A stretch of 64,000 nucleotides of DNA from Ahaetulla prasina (GCF_028640845.1 NC_080541.1:34749935-34813934); one strand, 5' to 3'. Shown: positions 10,236-21,726, counted from the stretch's first letter. Numbers and translations: made by a program. Notes: a model not told the origin generated them from the letters alone.

Positions 10236-12301
10236 GAATTCCCTACCTTTGAACATTGCCATCCTTGTAGGGAAGATAGGTGGCATAGAAATTTAATAAG
10301 TAAAATAAAAATGAAGTAGAATCCTTGGAAACATACCTTTTCTGTTGTCACTTCTGCTATATGAAATATCATTCCCCCTGAAATCACACAGGTCGCTACC
10401 GTCCTATCTTTCCAGAGAGCACATGACATTTTATTCTTGCTCCAGGATGGTGTGAGGATATGGTTGCACGAGAAAAGAATGGCTGTGATGCCAAGTTATT
10501 TCTATTTTTACTTGTATTGTTACTTTTTTCATGTATTGTTCATTTATTGTTTTATGCTGTTTTATTGGTTGGTAATTTAAGATGGAGACGATATGAATGT
10601 TTTAAAATAAATAAATAAATAAATTTCTTAAACTGACTATATCATTTAAACAAGGAAGGAAGGGAATTATATCAAAGGATTATATTTTCTCTTACAATAT
10701 GAAAGATAATACAGAACTCCTTGAGCATATTTAGAGGGAACAGAGGACTCCAGGTCTATAAAAGTTAGCTGAGGAGTAAAATAAATTAGGGTTTCTTAGG
10801 AAAAAAATAATGGGAGTGTTCTGCAAAGCTCAGAAAATTCTGCATGATTCTCAGAGCTGAACTGAAACCTTGCCATGAGATATCTACCCACTATGCTGGT
10901 GTGTCATAATCTCAGCAACTTTAAGATGTGTAGACTTCAGTTTCCAGAATTCCCAGCCAAAATGCCCCATGCAACTGCATTCACAGAAACAGACTTCAAA
11001 ACAAAGCATACAAAAGAAATGAATGGCTCTGGAGCTGAATTCAGGTTGGTGTAAAACAAAGCTATGGACGTAGCTTGACTATGAGGAATGAAAGAAATCC
11101 ATTTTGAACTGATCACAACATGCCATGTAGATAGATGCACAAAAGGATAGAATGAGATTTCTGAATGAATCTATTTAGAATTCAAATTTTATTGGGGAAT
11201 TATTGTGCTGGCTCATTCTATTGAAAGTAATCTTATTATGGAAATTTCATAATGTGTCTCAAACTTGGAAGAAATATATATTTGCTGAATCATTGTGTAT
11301 CTAATATCATTATTCGTTTACCAAGAGAAGAGCTATAACTCTATTGTAACATGACTGACAATAACCAATATGGTGATTTCTGAAGAAAAACTATATTTTG
11401 ATGGTGATTAGAAGTTAAATTTGTAATCCCATCTCCCTCTGGGTTAAGTAAATTCTATTAGGTTTCAGTTGCATGCGGTAAATATGGATTTTAATATGTG
11501 TTTGCCTGCATGCCTTAAAACATTTATGAAGAATGAACAGATGCATTTGTTTTAAGCATATTTTCATATTTGAACACTTTTTCCCTTGGTTTTTAATATG
11601 GATACTGTTCATCACATATTGAATAAAACAACTTTTACTTAACTTAATATCTTGACCCAAATTATATTGTCACTATAAATATTTTACCCTTTGGGGCACT
11701 GAAAAGTGTGATTACCAGATTCACATTGACACTAGTAGTAATAAACCTACTACCTAGAAAATGTACATTCCCCTCCCCATTCTTATATCTGACAACAAAA
11801 ATTGAAAACTAATGTCCATGTGGTAATATGGATTAGTGCTTCTAAGACACCTACTAAGCCAATTAGAACAGTATGACGAAAATGCTAGATTACTTGAGTT
11901 ACAGAAATGAATAAAAAGTAATTTAAGAATGCATCAGTTTCTCCTTTACATATTTACAGGTCAATATATCCACTATATTCTTATTCATATAATATAAATA
12001 AAATCCCTAGTCATGCCATTCATCTTTCTATGAACTTAATATTCAAATTTTATCAACTTTTACAAGAAGAGTAATGATCATACTTTGGTATGCCATCTTT
12101 TAATTGTTAAATTATCTAGAAACTTCCACTGTTGAACAATTATTAATTTAGCTGCCAGAAGTAAAAATGTAGGTTCCTTATTATGTAATTTAGCATTAAC
12201 TCTAAAAGAGGTAATAATGCCAGTTTTGGAGCAGATTCTACTTTTTGTTGGTTACTAGACATCCCTGCTCTTTTGTGTCATCATTTCAGAGATATTTCCA
12301 T
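10236..12301. other. Intergenic with small repeat fragments
   Basis: At 10500-10625 an old LINE-like 3' end (TTTTATGCTG...) finishes in ATAAA repeats. At about 10905-10975 a degraded piece of the GGTCTCCAACC-type MITE is visible (TAGACTTCAGTTTCCAGAAT). The rest is AT-rich and unassigned. Confidence 0.45.
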
Positions 12302-12448
12302 CAGGGGTGGGTTCTAATTACCTTTAAAACCGGTTCACATCGTGCCCGCACACACACGCCTTTTGTGCATGTGCATAAGAGTTTTGATGACATTTGGGTC
12401 AGTGGGCAGAGCCTCCCGCCAGTTTTACTACGGGTTCTATAGAAAGGG
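12302..12448 (+). mobile_element. hAT-like MITE, 3' truncated (CAGGGGTGGGTT family)
   Basis: The CAGGGGTGGGTTCTAATTAC terminus and the internal GTTTTGATGACATTTGGGTC match the reverse complement of the complete element at 14071-14241. The opposite inverted repeat is missing, so no target duplication can be shown. Confidence 0.7.
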
Positions 12449-12568
12449 TGTCCATAAGCGCACCAACATGCCCATCATCCCTGTCCTAATGTCCCCATTT
12501 ATTTGTATGCATTTCATGTATTCACACTTATGTTTATATTTATATCTGTTATCTAATACATGCTTGAC

Positions 12569-12569
<1 letters not shown>

Positions 12570-12643
<74 letters not shown>
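12570..12643 (+). repeat. (AAAT)n microsatellite
   Basis: About 18 uninterrupted AAAT units. It may be the tail of a lost retroposon; no recognisable body precedes it. Confidence 0.95.
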
Positions 12644-12644
<1 letters not shown>

Positions 12645-13864
12645 CTTTCCCCCTCCTTTGAATCAGCAATGGGATGTGTTATTTAAAACATTTTAATTAC
12701 TTTTGAAATCATGAAAGTTATAAATGACTTTAAAATATAGATTGAGATTTCTTTACTAATATAAAAAAATAGGTGTTTAATTTGGGAAGCCCACAAATAC
12801 CATCCCCATGAGTTGCTGCTGCCAGGTTGTTCATTGTGATTTTGATGGGAAACTGAGCTTTCTCTCCAGGAATGGAGAGAGGTTCATTGATCCCCTAAAG
12901 TTCTATTTATTCATTTGATCAGTGTGGATTTATGGAAAGATAACCATGTGAATACATTTGCTATGCTATTAAGCAGTGGCCAATTGCTTTGGCTCATATA
13001 TCTCAGCTCAGGATATTTGGCAGGAAAAAAAAGAGAAAGGGAAGCTGTTTTGGGTGATTTGCAATGTGTTGCATGGAGCCACTGATTATAAAGCAGATCA
13101 TTTTAATATTCTTTTGCAAATGAGTGCAACTCTCCTTGCAGACTACAAGTGATGTTAATTGTTACAAGAACTGCCTTGTTGATCAACCCTCATTTTAAAT
13201 ATTATTAGTTCTTTGGCAACACCTCCATTTCCATCTAAAAAAAAAATAACAACTTGGTCCAGCTGCCAGAACTAGCTGAATAATTTAGGCTGCTGGCAGC
13301 TGGAGTAAAAGGAATATACACACATACTGAGAGATAAGCATGCTGCTACAACATTTTATAGAGCTGTTGAAGTGCATACATTGCTATAGATTCAGCAGTA
13401 ACACTGAAGTTATATATCTAGACAAGTGGGATCCACCTGCAGAAGACTCTTCCACTTGCAGTGACTTGGCGTTATCTGAATGCTGATTTAAGCATATAGG
13501 TAAATCATCCCTAATGATAGAACATAACTGGGCAGCCTCCTATCCCCAAACATGACCTCACTGAGACGGTCCATGAACAGAACTGCAATTTTCAACATCA
13601 ACTAAATTCTTGCATCACCAAGCGATAACACGGTTTTCCTTTCCAACATGTGAATATTGCCAGTTGTGGTTTATTGAGCAAATTATGATTAAACGTGCTT
13701 TCTCCTTTATAATTAGGCAAACCATGTGGGGACCCCATAATAATATTCCTCTTTAAATGAACCCTCAGTTTTATTCTTTGGGGAAGGAGATGAAATGAAC
13801 TTGAAAGGCTCTATAAGAAAACTAGTTCTGTGCCAGACATTTGAGAAGGTATGATGGTGTATAC
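12644..13864. other. Intergenic, nothing recognised
   Basis: Mixed composition without repeats I can name and without a plausible reading frame. It may hold unique non-coding sequence. Confidence 0.4.
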
Positions 13865-14311
13865 CAGAGGTGTAAAACTCAGTTTCATTGAGGGCCACAT
13901 CAGGGCTGTGGTTGATCTCAGGGGGGCCAGGTGGGTGTGGCCAACTGTGGGGGTATGTGGCCAGCTTGATGCCACTCTCCAAACTGCTGGCATGTTACCT
14001 CTTTGCATTGGGTAGACCAGGAGAAAGCAACGCAGGCTGTTCCCTTACATTTTCCAGAATGGCCCCATGGCAGTGGTGGGTTCCCTCCCAGTTTGAACTG
14101 GTTCTATAGAAACGGTAGTAAAACTATCGGGAGGCTCCACCCACTGACCCAAACGTCATCAAAACTCTTCTGTGCATGCACAGAAGAGTGTGTGTGGGCA
14201 CGATGCAAACTGGTAGTAAAGGTAAGTAGAACCCATCCCTGCCCCATGGGCCAGATCTGACTATATCACAGGGCCAGATTTGGCCTGCAGGCCTTGTGTT
14301 TGGCACCCCTG
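13865..14311 (+). mobile_element. hAT-like element with a nested hAT MITE
   Basis: Termini are CAGAGGTGTAAAACTCAG and TTTGGCACCCCTG, degenerate inverted repeats of the CAGGGGTGTCAAACTC family. The flanking 8-mers are gtgtatac (13857-13864) and gtgtatat (14312-14319), a one-mismatch target duplication. A second element (14071-14241) is inserted inside. Removing it and one target copy leaves a non-autonomous element of about 268 bp. There is no transposase. Confidence 0.85.
14071..14241 (-). mobile_element. Nested hAT-like MITE (CAGGGATGGGTT family)
   Basis: Termini are CAGTGGTGGGTTCC and GAACCCATCCCTG. It is flanked by an exact 8-bp duplication ccccatgg (14063-14070, 14242-14249). The interior has an imperfect palindrome around TGTGCATGCACAGAAGAG and carries GTAGTAAA subterminal motifs. 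It is 171 bp long and non-coding. Confidence 0.92.
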
Positions 14312-14335
14312 GTGTATATTGAGAATGAAGCCTCA

Positions 14336-14445
14336 GCAGGTAGTAGCAGCTGATTCGTCTTATTTAGAAGCTAAGCTGGACTAGATCTGGTTAATACTTG
14401 GATGGAAGACCATCAGTAAATACAGCTGTAAACTGAGCAAGAAAT
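14336..14445 (+). mobile_element. 5S rRNA-derived pseudogene or SINE3 head
   Basis: The segment keeps the order of vertebrate 5S rRNA: GAAGCTAAGCTGGACTAG, then CTGGTTAATACTTGGATGG and AAGACCATCAG. These correspond to the internal promoter region (A box, intermediate element and C box). Several substitutions and missing ends rule out a functional 5S gene. A retroposed 5S copy or a 5S-headed SINE would both fit. No clear poly(A) tail is visible, though an A-rich tract starts near 14440. Confidence 0.7.
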
Positions 14446-15190
14446 TAAGAAAGAAACCACTGAAAAAGAAATGGAAAAAAATCCCTATTGCAAACAATAC
14501 ATCCACATGGATGTGACTCTGAAGTGATCAGGAATTAAGCTTGTGATGAAGAAGAATACTGAGAAAAGAATATAGTTCACACACTGGCAATGTCAGCAAA
14601 AAACTAAAATACTGAGTAAAGATAATTAGTACCTTTCTATTTTTATAAATTGCATATAGATACTTAGAAAGCCGGTCTAACACGATCCCTTCTGCTGAAA
14701 ATCATGCTGCTGTTGCCACCGAGGTGTAGTGTAAAATTAGAAAATGGTGCCCTAGAAATAAACCTATGTTACGTGGGTGAAACAGAAGGAAGGTGAGATT
14801 TGGTTTCTTTGATGCATAGTCAATGTGTACATTTCCTATTTTAACCAATGCCAACATTTTATTTTTTGATGATTGTATTAATTCATGAAACCCAGGTCAA
14901 AGTGATAGAAAGGCATCTGAGACTTGGGAAAACCTGGTTTTCAAAGTCCTGCTGAATTAAACTTTCCAGTATCACTCCTTCACAATGTAATATGGTTGTT
15001 TGGCGGTTATGGTCTTTCAAGATTATTTCTTTAGAAATGCAAAATGCAAAATTTAAACACAATGTTTAATCTATATCATCTGAAATCAGCTTTGTTGTAT
15101 GCCACCCAGAATTGCCCGAGTAAGATGGGCAATTATATAAATTCGGTAAATAAATAAAAATAAGAAAAAGTGGCATTAATATGCCTCCTT
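14446..15190. other. Intergenic with an old SINE/LINE tail
   Basis: At about 15090-15170 the sequence GCCACCCAGAATTGCCCGAG...GATGGGCAATTATATAAAT followed by AATAAATAAA is a retroposon 3' end (compare 8070 and 56010). The remainder is unassigned. Confidence 0.45.
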
Positions 15191-15341
15191 GAGAGAGTGG
15201 GTTTTTGCTCTGCCTCTTAAGGAAGCTTTGGCTCATTTCCTCCTCAAAAAGGACCCTACTATACTAGACAATTTTGAAATGGAATATCTGGATCCATTCA
15301 GCCAGGACTCAGGCCTGGGTATAAGATGGAAACAACATATT

Positions 15342-15352
15342 CTTTCTTTCTT

Positions 15353-15388
<36 letters not shown>

Positions 15389-15425
15389 TCCTTCCCTCCC
15401 TCCCTCCCTTCCTCCCCCCCTCTCT
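15342..15425 (+). repeat. (TTTC)n(TC)n(CCTT)n compound pyrimidine microsatellite
   Basis: Pure polypyrimidine run changing from TTTC to TC to CCTTCC units. It is inside the L2 remnant. Confidence 0.95.
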
Positions 15426-15498
15426 TTTTCTCTCTTCTCAATACATAACATAGATGTGTACTACATTATATTTATGTGGTCACTAGGAGTTGAAAATG

Positions 15499-15501
15499 AC
15501 A

Positions 15502-15537
<36 letters not shown>

Positions 15538-15538
15538 T
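15499..15538 (+). repeat. (CA)n(GA)n microsatellite
   Basis: About 10 CA units followed by about 9 AG units, close to the compound pyrimidine tract. Confidence 0.95.
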
Positions 15539-16101
15539 AGACACAAACAAAAATGTCTGTATGTGTATTTGGGTTGCTCCTCTGACTTTCCTTTAAAATC
15601 TCTGGATTGGTTTACAATCTGGCCTTGAAGGTAGTTCAAGAGATCCTGGTGTTGGGAGGGAGGGAAGCTGGGTGAGAATCAAATGAACATGATTGTCTCC
15701 CTCCCCTGGGTGAGACCAAAAGCTCCCTGCTTGGTGGGTGAGAGCGATTGGCAAGGCTCTGAGTTGAGTGGATGTAGCATGACTATGTTGAGGGATAAAG
15801 TGGGTGTTGGATATGACCTGTCTGAGAAGAGGAAACGGGTGGTGACTAAAAGTGAGTGAGAGCATGTGCTAGAGCGCCTGTTGGGCTTACCTTATCCCTG
15901 ACTGGTTGGAAAAGGCTCCCTTTTAGATTAGTAAGAATTTTGAGTTATCTGCCCTAGTTACCTCTCATCTTTACTATTGCTATGTGCTGTACATGGGGCT
16001 TCCCTTGAAAAGTTCAATTGGTTCAAAACCCTCTTCAACCCATCAGAGTGAGAAGGTAGGAAATTCTATAGGTCCCCTTTCCTATGGAGGTTAATCTAGT
16101 A

Positions 16102-16180
16102 CAGGGTGTCCAAAGCTGGCTGGGGAACTCTGGGAGTTGAAGTCCACCAGGCTTAACGTTGCCAAGGTTGGAGACCCCTG
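16102..16180. mobile_element. hAT-like MITE (GGTCTCCAACC family), short
   Basis: Termini are CAGGGTGTCCAAAGC and GGTTGGAGACCCCTG, with an exact 8-bp target duplication atctagta (16094-16101, 16181-16188). At 79 bp it is an internally deleted version of the hairpin MITE at 52831. It is inserted in the L2 remnant. Confidence 0.92.
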
Positions 16181-16480
16181 ATCTAGTAGGACCAAGAAGA
16201 AGGGCCTTCTCTGTGGTGGCTTCCTCCCTGTGAAAGTCATTGCTGCAAAGATAAGATTATCTTCCACTTTGACACACTTTCTCAAGGCCCTGAAGACATG
16301 GTTCTGCCAATAGGCCTGGAGACTCCAAGTGATATAGAACCCATCAAATGGCTCGTTCGATTAATATCACCAGGGGTGTGGGGAGGTTATTGTTTTTTGT
16401 ATTGTGATTTTGTCTTTGTGAGCTGCCTGGAATCACCAAAAGTGAATTGTACAGCCATATAAATGTTCTTAAATAATATT

Positions 16481-17444
16481 TTTTTTAAAAAGATTTCATC
16501 CAAATAATGTATTTCTTCTGTTGTTTGAGTGACATCTCTTATATGCCTGGCTGTGACAGCCTCTAAAGCATGAAAACCTTTTAATAAAGTATACTACTCT
16601 TTTGTTATAAATCATTCATTGGATAAGAGACTCTCCAAGATTAACTAGGTTACTCAGTTTGATGTTAAATGTTTTAACAACAGGAGCATTAAAAAAAAAG
16701 CTGACATTGTTATTGAATGACCCAGGCAATAGGTACTTTAATTGGATGTAGGATACAGGGACGATCTATTATCAAACTTTCTAATTTTCCTAGCCTTCGA
16801 TTTCATTTGTCCTATTTCCATATGTGTTTGAAAATCTTTAAAAAAAATAAGAAAATATGCAATTATTTTTCTAGTATATTTCTATTAATAAATGCAATTA
16901 TAATGATGCAGATTTGCTTAATATGTAATGTTTTTCCCCTTAATATAATGCATTTGAGTTTCTTTATTTTCAGATACAGAGAAAGGCTAAAGGAGAGTGC
17001 ATAATTTGGACAGGATTGAATGTAATCACTAACGTCTTGATAAACCTTGCTGCAAACTTCTATATAGTGAATAAATTATCTTTTAGGATTTGTATGGTTG
17101 TTTACTGACTTTATGATTTAGTTACTTAACTGTTATTTGAATTATTCCATGAATGCTTTTATATTTTTACATTATGCAAGACTCCAAAATCGTGAGATTG
17201 TGGGAAGATATAAATGCAATATATAAATTAATTGCATTAATTGAATTTAATTAATCAACATTAGCAGGAACTATATGCCATTAAACTGTTGCATGATGGT
17301 TGATGGGGATACTTGATATCAGAATCAGATACGAAATATGGAGAAGCCCTACTAGTGTGTAATTTTACCCAACAAGATGAATCCAGAAGAAGCTTTAGAG
17401 AAGGCGGGAAACAAAGATGAAATAATCAGAGAGTAGAATGCAGC
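16481..17444. other. Intergenic, AT-rich, nothing recognised
   Basis: One 95-codon AT-rich frame (16717-17004) is hydrophobic by composition only, and I do not accept it as a gene. Confidence 0.4.
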
Positions 17445-17722
17445 ATTCCCAGGTCATGTGATCAAAATTCAAATGCTTGGCAACTGGTTCATTTTTATGA
17501 CAGTTGCTGTGCCCCAAGGTCATGTGATCACCTTTTGTGACCTTCTGGCAAGCAAAGTCAATGGGGAAATCAGATCCACTTAACAACCGGATTAGTAATT
17601 TATCAACTTCACTGATTCACTTAACCAGTGGGGCAAAAAAGGCATAAAATGGGGCAAAACTCACTTAAGAAATGTCTCACTTAACAACTGAAATTTTGTG
17701 GTTGTAAGTTGAGGACTACTTG
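17445..17722 (-). mobile_element. Tigger-like (Tc1/mariner) MITE fragment
   Basis: Read on the minus strand it starts CAAGTAGTCCTCAACTTACA, and the body repeats CTTAACAA/TTAAGTGA motifs and GATCACATGACCT. It matches the elements at 31530 and 32184. A TA follows the terminus (17723-17724). The other end is lost near 17445. Confidence 0.75.
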
Positions 17723-18209
17723 TATTGTCAAGCAAAGAGGATTTGGGGAGGAATAACACTGGAATTTCTGAGTCCAGTAGACCAAGAGAAAAATGTCATA
17801 TTCTTTCTTCAGAAAAGTGATTAGGAGCTTGAGGCTTTGTATGTGACATTAGCCTTAACTCTTCCTCCAATCAGTTGCTGCAATTAACAGCATGACAAGG
17901 ACCTTCTGTTTTATACATGCTATTTTTTCTCCAATACAATACCTCCAGGATTGTTCCCCTTCCCACCACACACATACAAATAAGCAAAAGAGAAAAAGAG
18001 TTAAAATGTGACTGCAGCAGTAGCCCAGTAACACATTAGCAGCCGTAACTTCCTCAAATTTTATTCCCTTGAGTGTCATGATTCCTAGATTTTGGGCACA
18101 TTCCATAAGTTAGTCTATTTACGGTAGTTTAAAAATTGTTGCCCTGTGATGCACCATTTTGCCCTGTTAAAGATCATAACAATTAGAGTTCAATTAGACA
18201 ATTAGAGAT
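17723..18209. other. Intergenic, nothing recognised
   Basis: Non-coding, mixed composition; no named repeat. Confidence 0.35.
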
Positions 18210-18431
18210 AGCAATAGCACTTAGACTTATATACTGCTTCATAGTGCTTTACAGTCCTCTCTAAGCAGTTTACAGAGTCAGCCTATTGTCCCCAACAATC
18301 TCATTTTACCCATCTCGGAAAGATGGAAGGCTTGAGCCTGGTGAGATTTGATCTGCCAACTGCTGGCAGCCAATGATCAGCAGAAGTAGCCTGCAGTACT
18401 GCAGTCTAACCACTGCGCCACCACGGCTCTT
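18210..18431 (-). mobile_element. tRNA-derived reptile SINE
   Basis: Read on the minus strand it runs from AAGAGCCGTGGTGGCGCAGT and GGTTAGACTGCAGTACTGCAG (A-box region), through a degraded B box, to GACTCTGTAAACTGCTTAGAG and the tail TATAAGTCTAAGTGCTATTG. It is full length in outline. The SINEs at 53482 and 59135 share its head or tail. Confidence 0.85.
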
Positions 18432-19740
18432 GATTTGGGTTCACCATGGACCTTTCCAATGCCTATGTTGCTATTTAGTAGTGATATATATGTCTCTTAG
18501 CCAGGTGACCACCCTAAAGCCTTCTAGGGTAAACAGACTCAAACATCCACTGAGCGCCAGAGGCAGGTAACATCTAAGGATGTCTTGCTGGAAAAGTTCC
18601 CAGTTCTGTGATTTAAAAAAAAATTAAAGTAGGTGTTTATCAAGAAAAATCAGCCTCATGCTTATTTTAAGAATAATCATCAATGATTATTAAGACAGGA
18701 ACTGAAGTCTGTAAAATTACCTGACTGGCATTTATTATAATATGCAACATTAGACTTTCTCTTTTCTTTTTAAAGATCTGCCAATTTTAACAGTAGTTGA
18801 GGGTTGGTAGGGGAGAACCCTAAAATATACTCTGGCAACTTTCCAGCACAAATTAGTAACTAGATGCTTGATTTCTATTGATTCCAATTGTTACATCACC
18901 CTCCCTCCTCCCTCGTCTTCCTTGCCTATGTTATTATTTAGTAGAGTAAGTAGCAGGATTTAATGTTTCCAAGAATTGGCAACAGATTGCACCAGCAGTA
19001 CTTAAACAGCAGCACACTGTATTTATTTGTGTGCTGTGTGTTTCTCCAATGTATGTAATTCGATCTCCAAATTCAGCATTTGTTGGCCATTAAATGGGGA
19101 ATGATTCTGTTTAAGTCAAAACAGCAGTCAAAATACAAACAATACCACATTATGGTGAGGATGTGAACTAAATAGTTGACACCAAATTTCTGGAAAATAA
19201 CCAATGTTTTGTGTCTAATAATACACCCTACTTTCAAAGAGTGTAAATCACACCAGTAATAATGAAGAAAAAAAATCTCTTTTAAGCACCTCAGGGAAAA
19301 TTTTTCTTAAGCCTTTGAACTCTGTGGCTTACCAATTTTTCTCTGTTATTATATATATACACGTTTTACATATATTTTGCAAAACTATCGCTTCACAGAA
19401 ATGTTGCTTAGTGGGTGGGGATAGAGAAAAATGAGATGAATTATAATGAAATTAACACCACCCATGAACTGGAGAGGAAATATAAATCTCTGATACGTAT
19501 GTTAGACCTTTTCTATTAAAGCCATTCTAAATCAGTACACCGTTGTCTTGTTCAGCATCACATCAAATATTATCAGGTAGCATAAACCAAGACATGGAGG
19601 CTCTTCAGTTGATCCAATTCAACTAATAATATATTATCTCTATATAAAGGGAGCTTTCTCATGATCATGAATAAATCTAATTTACTTTTGTGGAAACTTA
19701 TGGCCCTATAGATTTTGTTGAACCACAACACCTATTATTT
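18432..19740. other. Intergenic, nothing recognised
   Basis: AT-rich unique-looking DNA. No gene or repeat family could be supported. Confidence 0.4.
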
Positions 19741-20004
19741 AGGGCCGGTTTAGCTCACGCTGGTAAAGCCTGTTATTAAGAACACAGTAGCCTGCAATTA
19801 CTGCAGGTTCGAGCCCGGCCCAAGGTTGACTCAGCCTTCCATCCTTTATAAGGTAGGTAAAATGAGGACCCAGATTGTTGGGGGGGCAATAAGTTGACTT
19901 GGTAAAAATATACAAATAGAATGAGACTATTGCCTTATACACTGTAAGCCGCCCTGAGTCTTCGGAGAAGGGCGGGGTATAAATGTAAAAAAAAAAAAAT
20001 AAAA
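19741..20004 (+). mobile_element. tRNA-derived SINE with L2-like 3' tail
   Basis: The head AGGGCCGGTTTAGCTCACGC contains an A box, and GGTTCGAGCCC (19805-19815) is a near-consensus B box, so a pol III promoter is visible. The body has AAGGTTGACTCAGCCTTCC and AATGAGGACCCAGATTG. The tail GCCGCCCTGAGTCTTCGG...GGGCGGGGTATAAATG ends in poly(A). That tail is almost the same as the L2 LINE 3' end at 4262-4300. Confidence 0.88.
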
Positions 20005-20373
20005 AATTTACAGCCAACATAGCTAATAGAGATGAATTCTGGAGGCTTCAATAAATAAACATCTGGAGGACTATCAGTAAACTTCAGAATTTTTAAATTA
20101 ATGAGAGCCATACCTTTTATTCTCTCATCTTTAATGTATAATATACATTATATCACAGTATGAACGACGCACAGTGCAATGGGCATAATGTCACAATATC
20201 ATGTTTTGGGCACGTCTTGCATATCCTGTAAAAAAAGAGTTGACTGTCATGACTCTTGGGCATTCTGTCTTTAAATTTCATTTTCTAATTTTCTATTAAT
20301 GAAGCTGCACCTTTAAAATATGTTGTGGGACTGATTATTCTATAATATAACATCTGATGCTACCATCACGTAA
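20005..20373. other. Intergenic, nothing recognised
   Basis: AT-rich, no open frame or repeat family. Confidence 0.35.
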
Positions 20374-20452
20374 AATAGAATAGAATAGAATAGAATAGAA
20401 TAGAATAGAATAGAATAGAATAGAATAGAATAGAATAGAATAGAATAGAATT
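20374..20452 (-). repeat. (AGAAT)n microsatellite at CR1 3' end
   Basis: About 15-16 near-perfect units, contiguous with the 3' end of the minus-strand CR1 copy. It is the reverse complement of the ATTCT tail at 7497. Confidence 0.95.
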
Positions 20453-21664
20453 TTTTATTGGCCAAGTGTGATTGGACACACAAGGAATTTGTCTTGGTGC
20501 ATATGCTCTCAGTGTACATAAAAGAAAAGATACGTTCATCAAGGTACAACATTTACAACACAATTGATGATCAATATATCAATATAAATCATAAGGATTG
20601 CCAGCAACAAGTTATAGTCATACAGTCATCAGTGGAAGGAGATGGGTGATGGGAATGAGAAGATTAATAGTAGTGCAGATTTAGTAAATAGTTTGACAGT
20701 ATTGGGAGAATTATTTCTTTAGTAGAGTGATGGCGTTCGGGGAAAAACTGTTCTTGTGTCTAGTTGCAGTGCTCTATAGCGTAGTTTTGAGGATAGGAGT
20801 TGAAACAGTTTATGTCCAGGATTTGAGGGATCTGTAAATATTTTCACAGCCCTCTTTTTGATTCGGGCAGTATGCAGGTCCTCAATGGAAGGCAAGTTGG
20901 TAGCAATTGTTTTTTTCTGCAGTTCTAATGATCCTCTAAAGTCTGTGTCTGTCTTGTTGGGTTGCGGAACCAAACCAGACAATTATAGAGGTGCAGATGA
21001 CAGACTCAATAATTCCTTTGTAGAACTGGATCAGCAGCTCCTTGGCCAGTTTGAGCTTTCTGAGTTGGCGTAGAAAGAACATTCTTCGTTGTCCTTTTTT
21101 GATGACGTTTTTGATGTTAGCTGTCCATTTTAGATCTTGCGATATGATAGAACCTAGAAATTTAAAGGTTTCTACTGTTGATACTGTGTTGTCTAGTATT
21201 GTGAGAGGTGGAAGTATGGAAGGGTTTCTCCTAAAGTCTACCACCATTTCTACGGTTTTGAGTGTGTTCAGTTCCAGATTGTTTTGGTTGCACCACAAGG
21301 CTAGTCGTTCGACCTCTCGTCTATATGCAGATTCGTCATTGTCTCGAATGAGACCAATCACTGTTGTGTCATCTGTGAACTTCAGTAGCTTGACAGATGG
21401 ATCGTTGGAGATGCAGTCATTGGTATACAGAGAGAAGAGTAGCAGGGAGAGCACACAGCCTTGGGGGGCCCCTGTGCTAATTGTACAGGTATTTGATGTG
21501 ATCTTGCTTAGCTTCACCTGCTGCTTCCTGTTTGTTAGGAAGCTTGTGATCCACTTACAAGTCTGTTCCGGTACCTGTAGCTGGTTTAGCTTAGTTAGAA
21601 AAGTATCTGGAATGATGGTACTGAATGCTGAACTAAAGTCTACAAAAACTCTCCACATCTGCCA
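20453..21664 (-). mobile_element. CR1/L3 (Snake1-like) LINE, copy B
   Basis: A 5'-truncated LINE read on the minus strand. It holds the RT core and C-terminus and then the 3' UTR ending CAATCACACTTGGCC. The 5' truncation point abuts half of a hairpin MITE (21665-21726). It is about 90 percent or more alike to copy C at 35.1-36.6 kb by eye. Confidence 0.88.
20719..21664 (-). pseudogene. CR1/L3 reverse transcriptase fragment, frameshifted
   Basis: The frame starts [18 protein letters not shown] (RT motif A region), then [20 protein letters not shown] (motif B). It reads FTDDTTVIGLI at the catalytic position where copy C keeps [20 protein letters not shown] and VEMVVDFRRNPS follow. A frameshift near 20940-20980 moves the end (NLPSIEDLHTARIKKRAVKIF) into another frame. 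The N-terminal RT and the endonuclease are absent. The protein would have copied LINE RNA at the target site; this copy is dead. Confidence 0.85.
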
Positions 21665-21726
21665 CATGTGGAACTGTGGGAGTTGATGTCCACAAGTCTT
21701 AAAGTTGCCAAGGTTGGAGATCCCTG
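21665..21726. mobile_element. Half of a GGTCTCCAACC-type MITE
   Basis: One arm only, GGGAGTTGATGTCCACAAG...GGTTGGAGATCCCTG. It joins the CR1 truncation point without a visible target duplication. Confidence 0.7.

Larger units (their letters stand above)
15191..16480 (+). mobile_element. Old L2 LINE remnant with microsatellite and MITE insertions
   Basis: Fragmented frames match the L2 copy at 61-62.7 kb in order. LLKKDPTILDN and YLDPFSQDSG (15240-15320) correspond to LLKKPSLDP and YLDPF. LVTSHLYYCYVLYMGLPLKS (15955-16015) corresponds to LVTSRLDYCNALYMGLPLKS. RRRAFSVVASSL (16195-16235) follows the MITE. The 3' end near 16420-16480 (GAGCTGCCTGGAATCACC, CAGCCATATAAATG) differs from the CGCCCTGAGTCC tail, so this is another L2 subfamily. 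Most of the RT core is deleted. Confidence 0.75.

Noticed and set aside
9016..10429. Frames of 130-285 codons on both strands
   Set aside because: They cross a hAT fragment and an LTR, have no family motifs beyond an acidic stretch, and overlap each other in opposite directions.
14336..14445. Functional 5S rRNA gene
   Set aside because: The internal region has many substitutions, both ends are missing and no T-run terminator follows.
20374..20452. Regularly repeated short units that could resemble a CRISPR array
   Set aside because: The 5-bp AGAAT units are contiguous with no spacers. This is a microsatellite at a LINE tail in a vertebrate genome.
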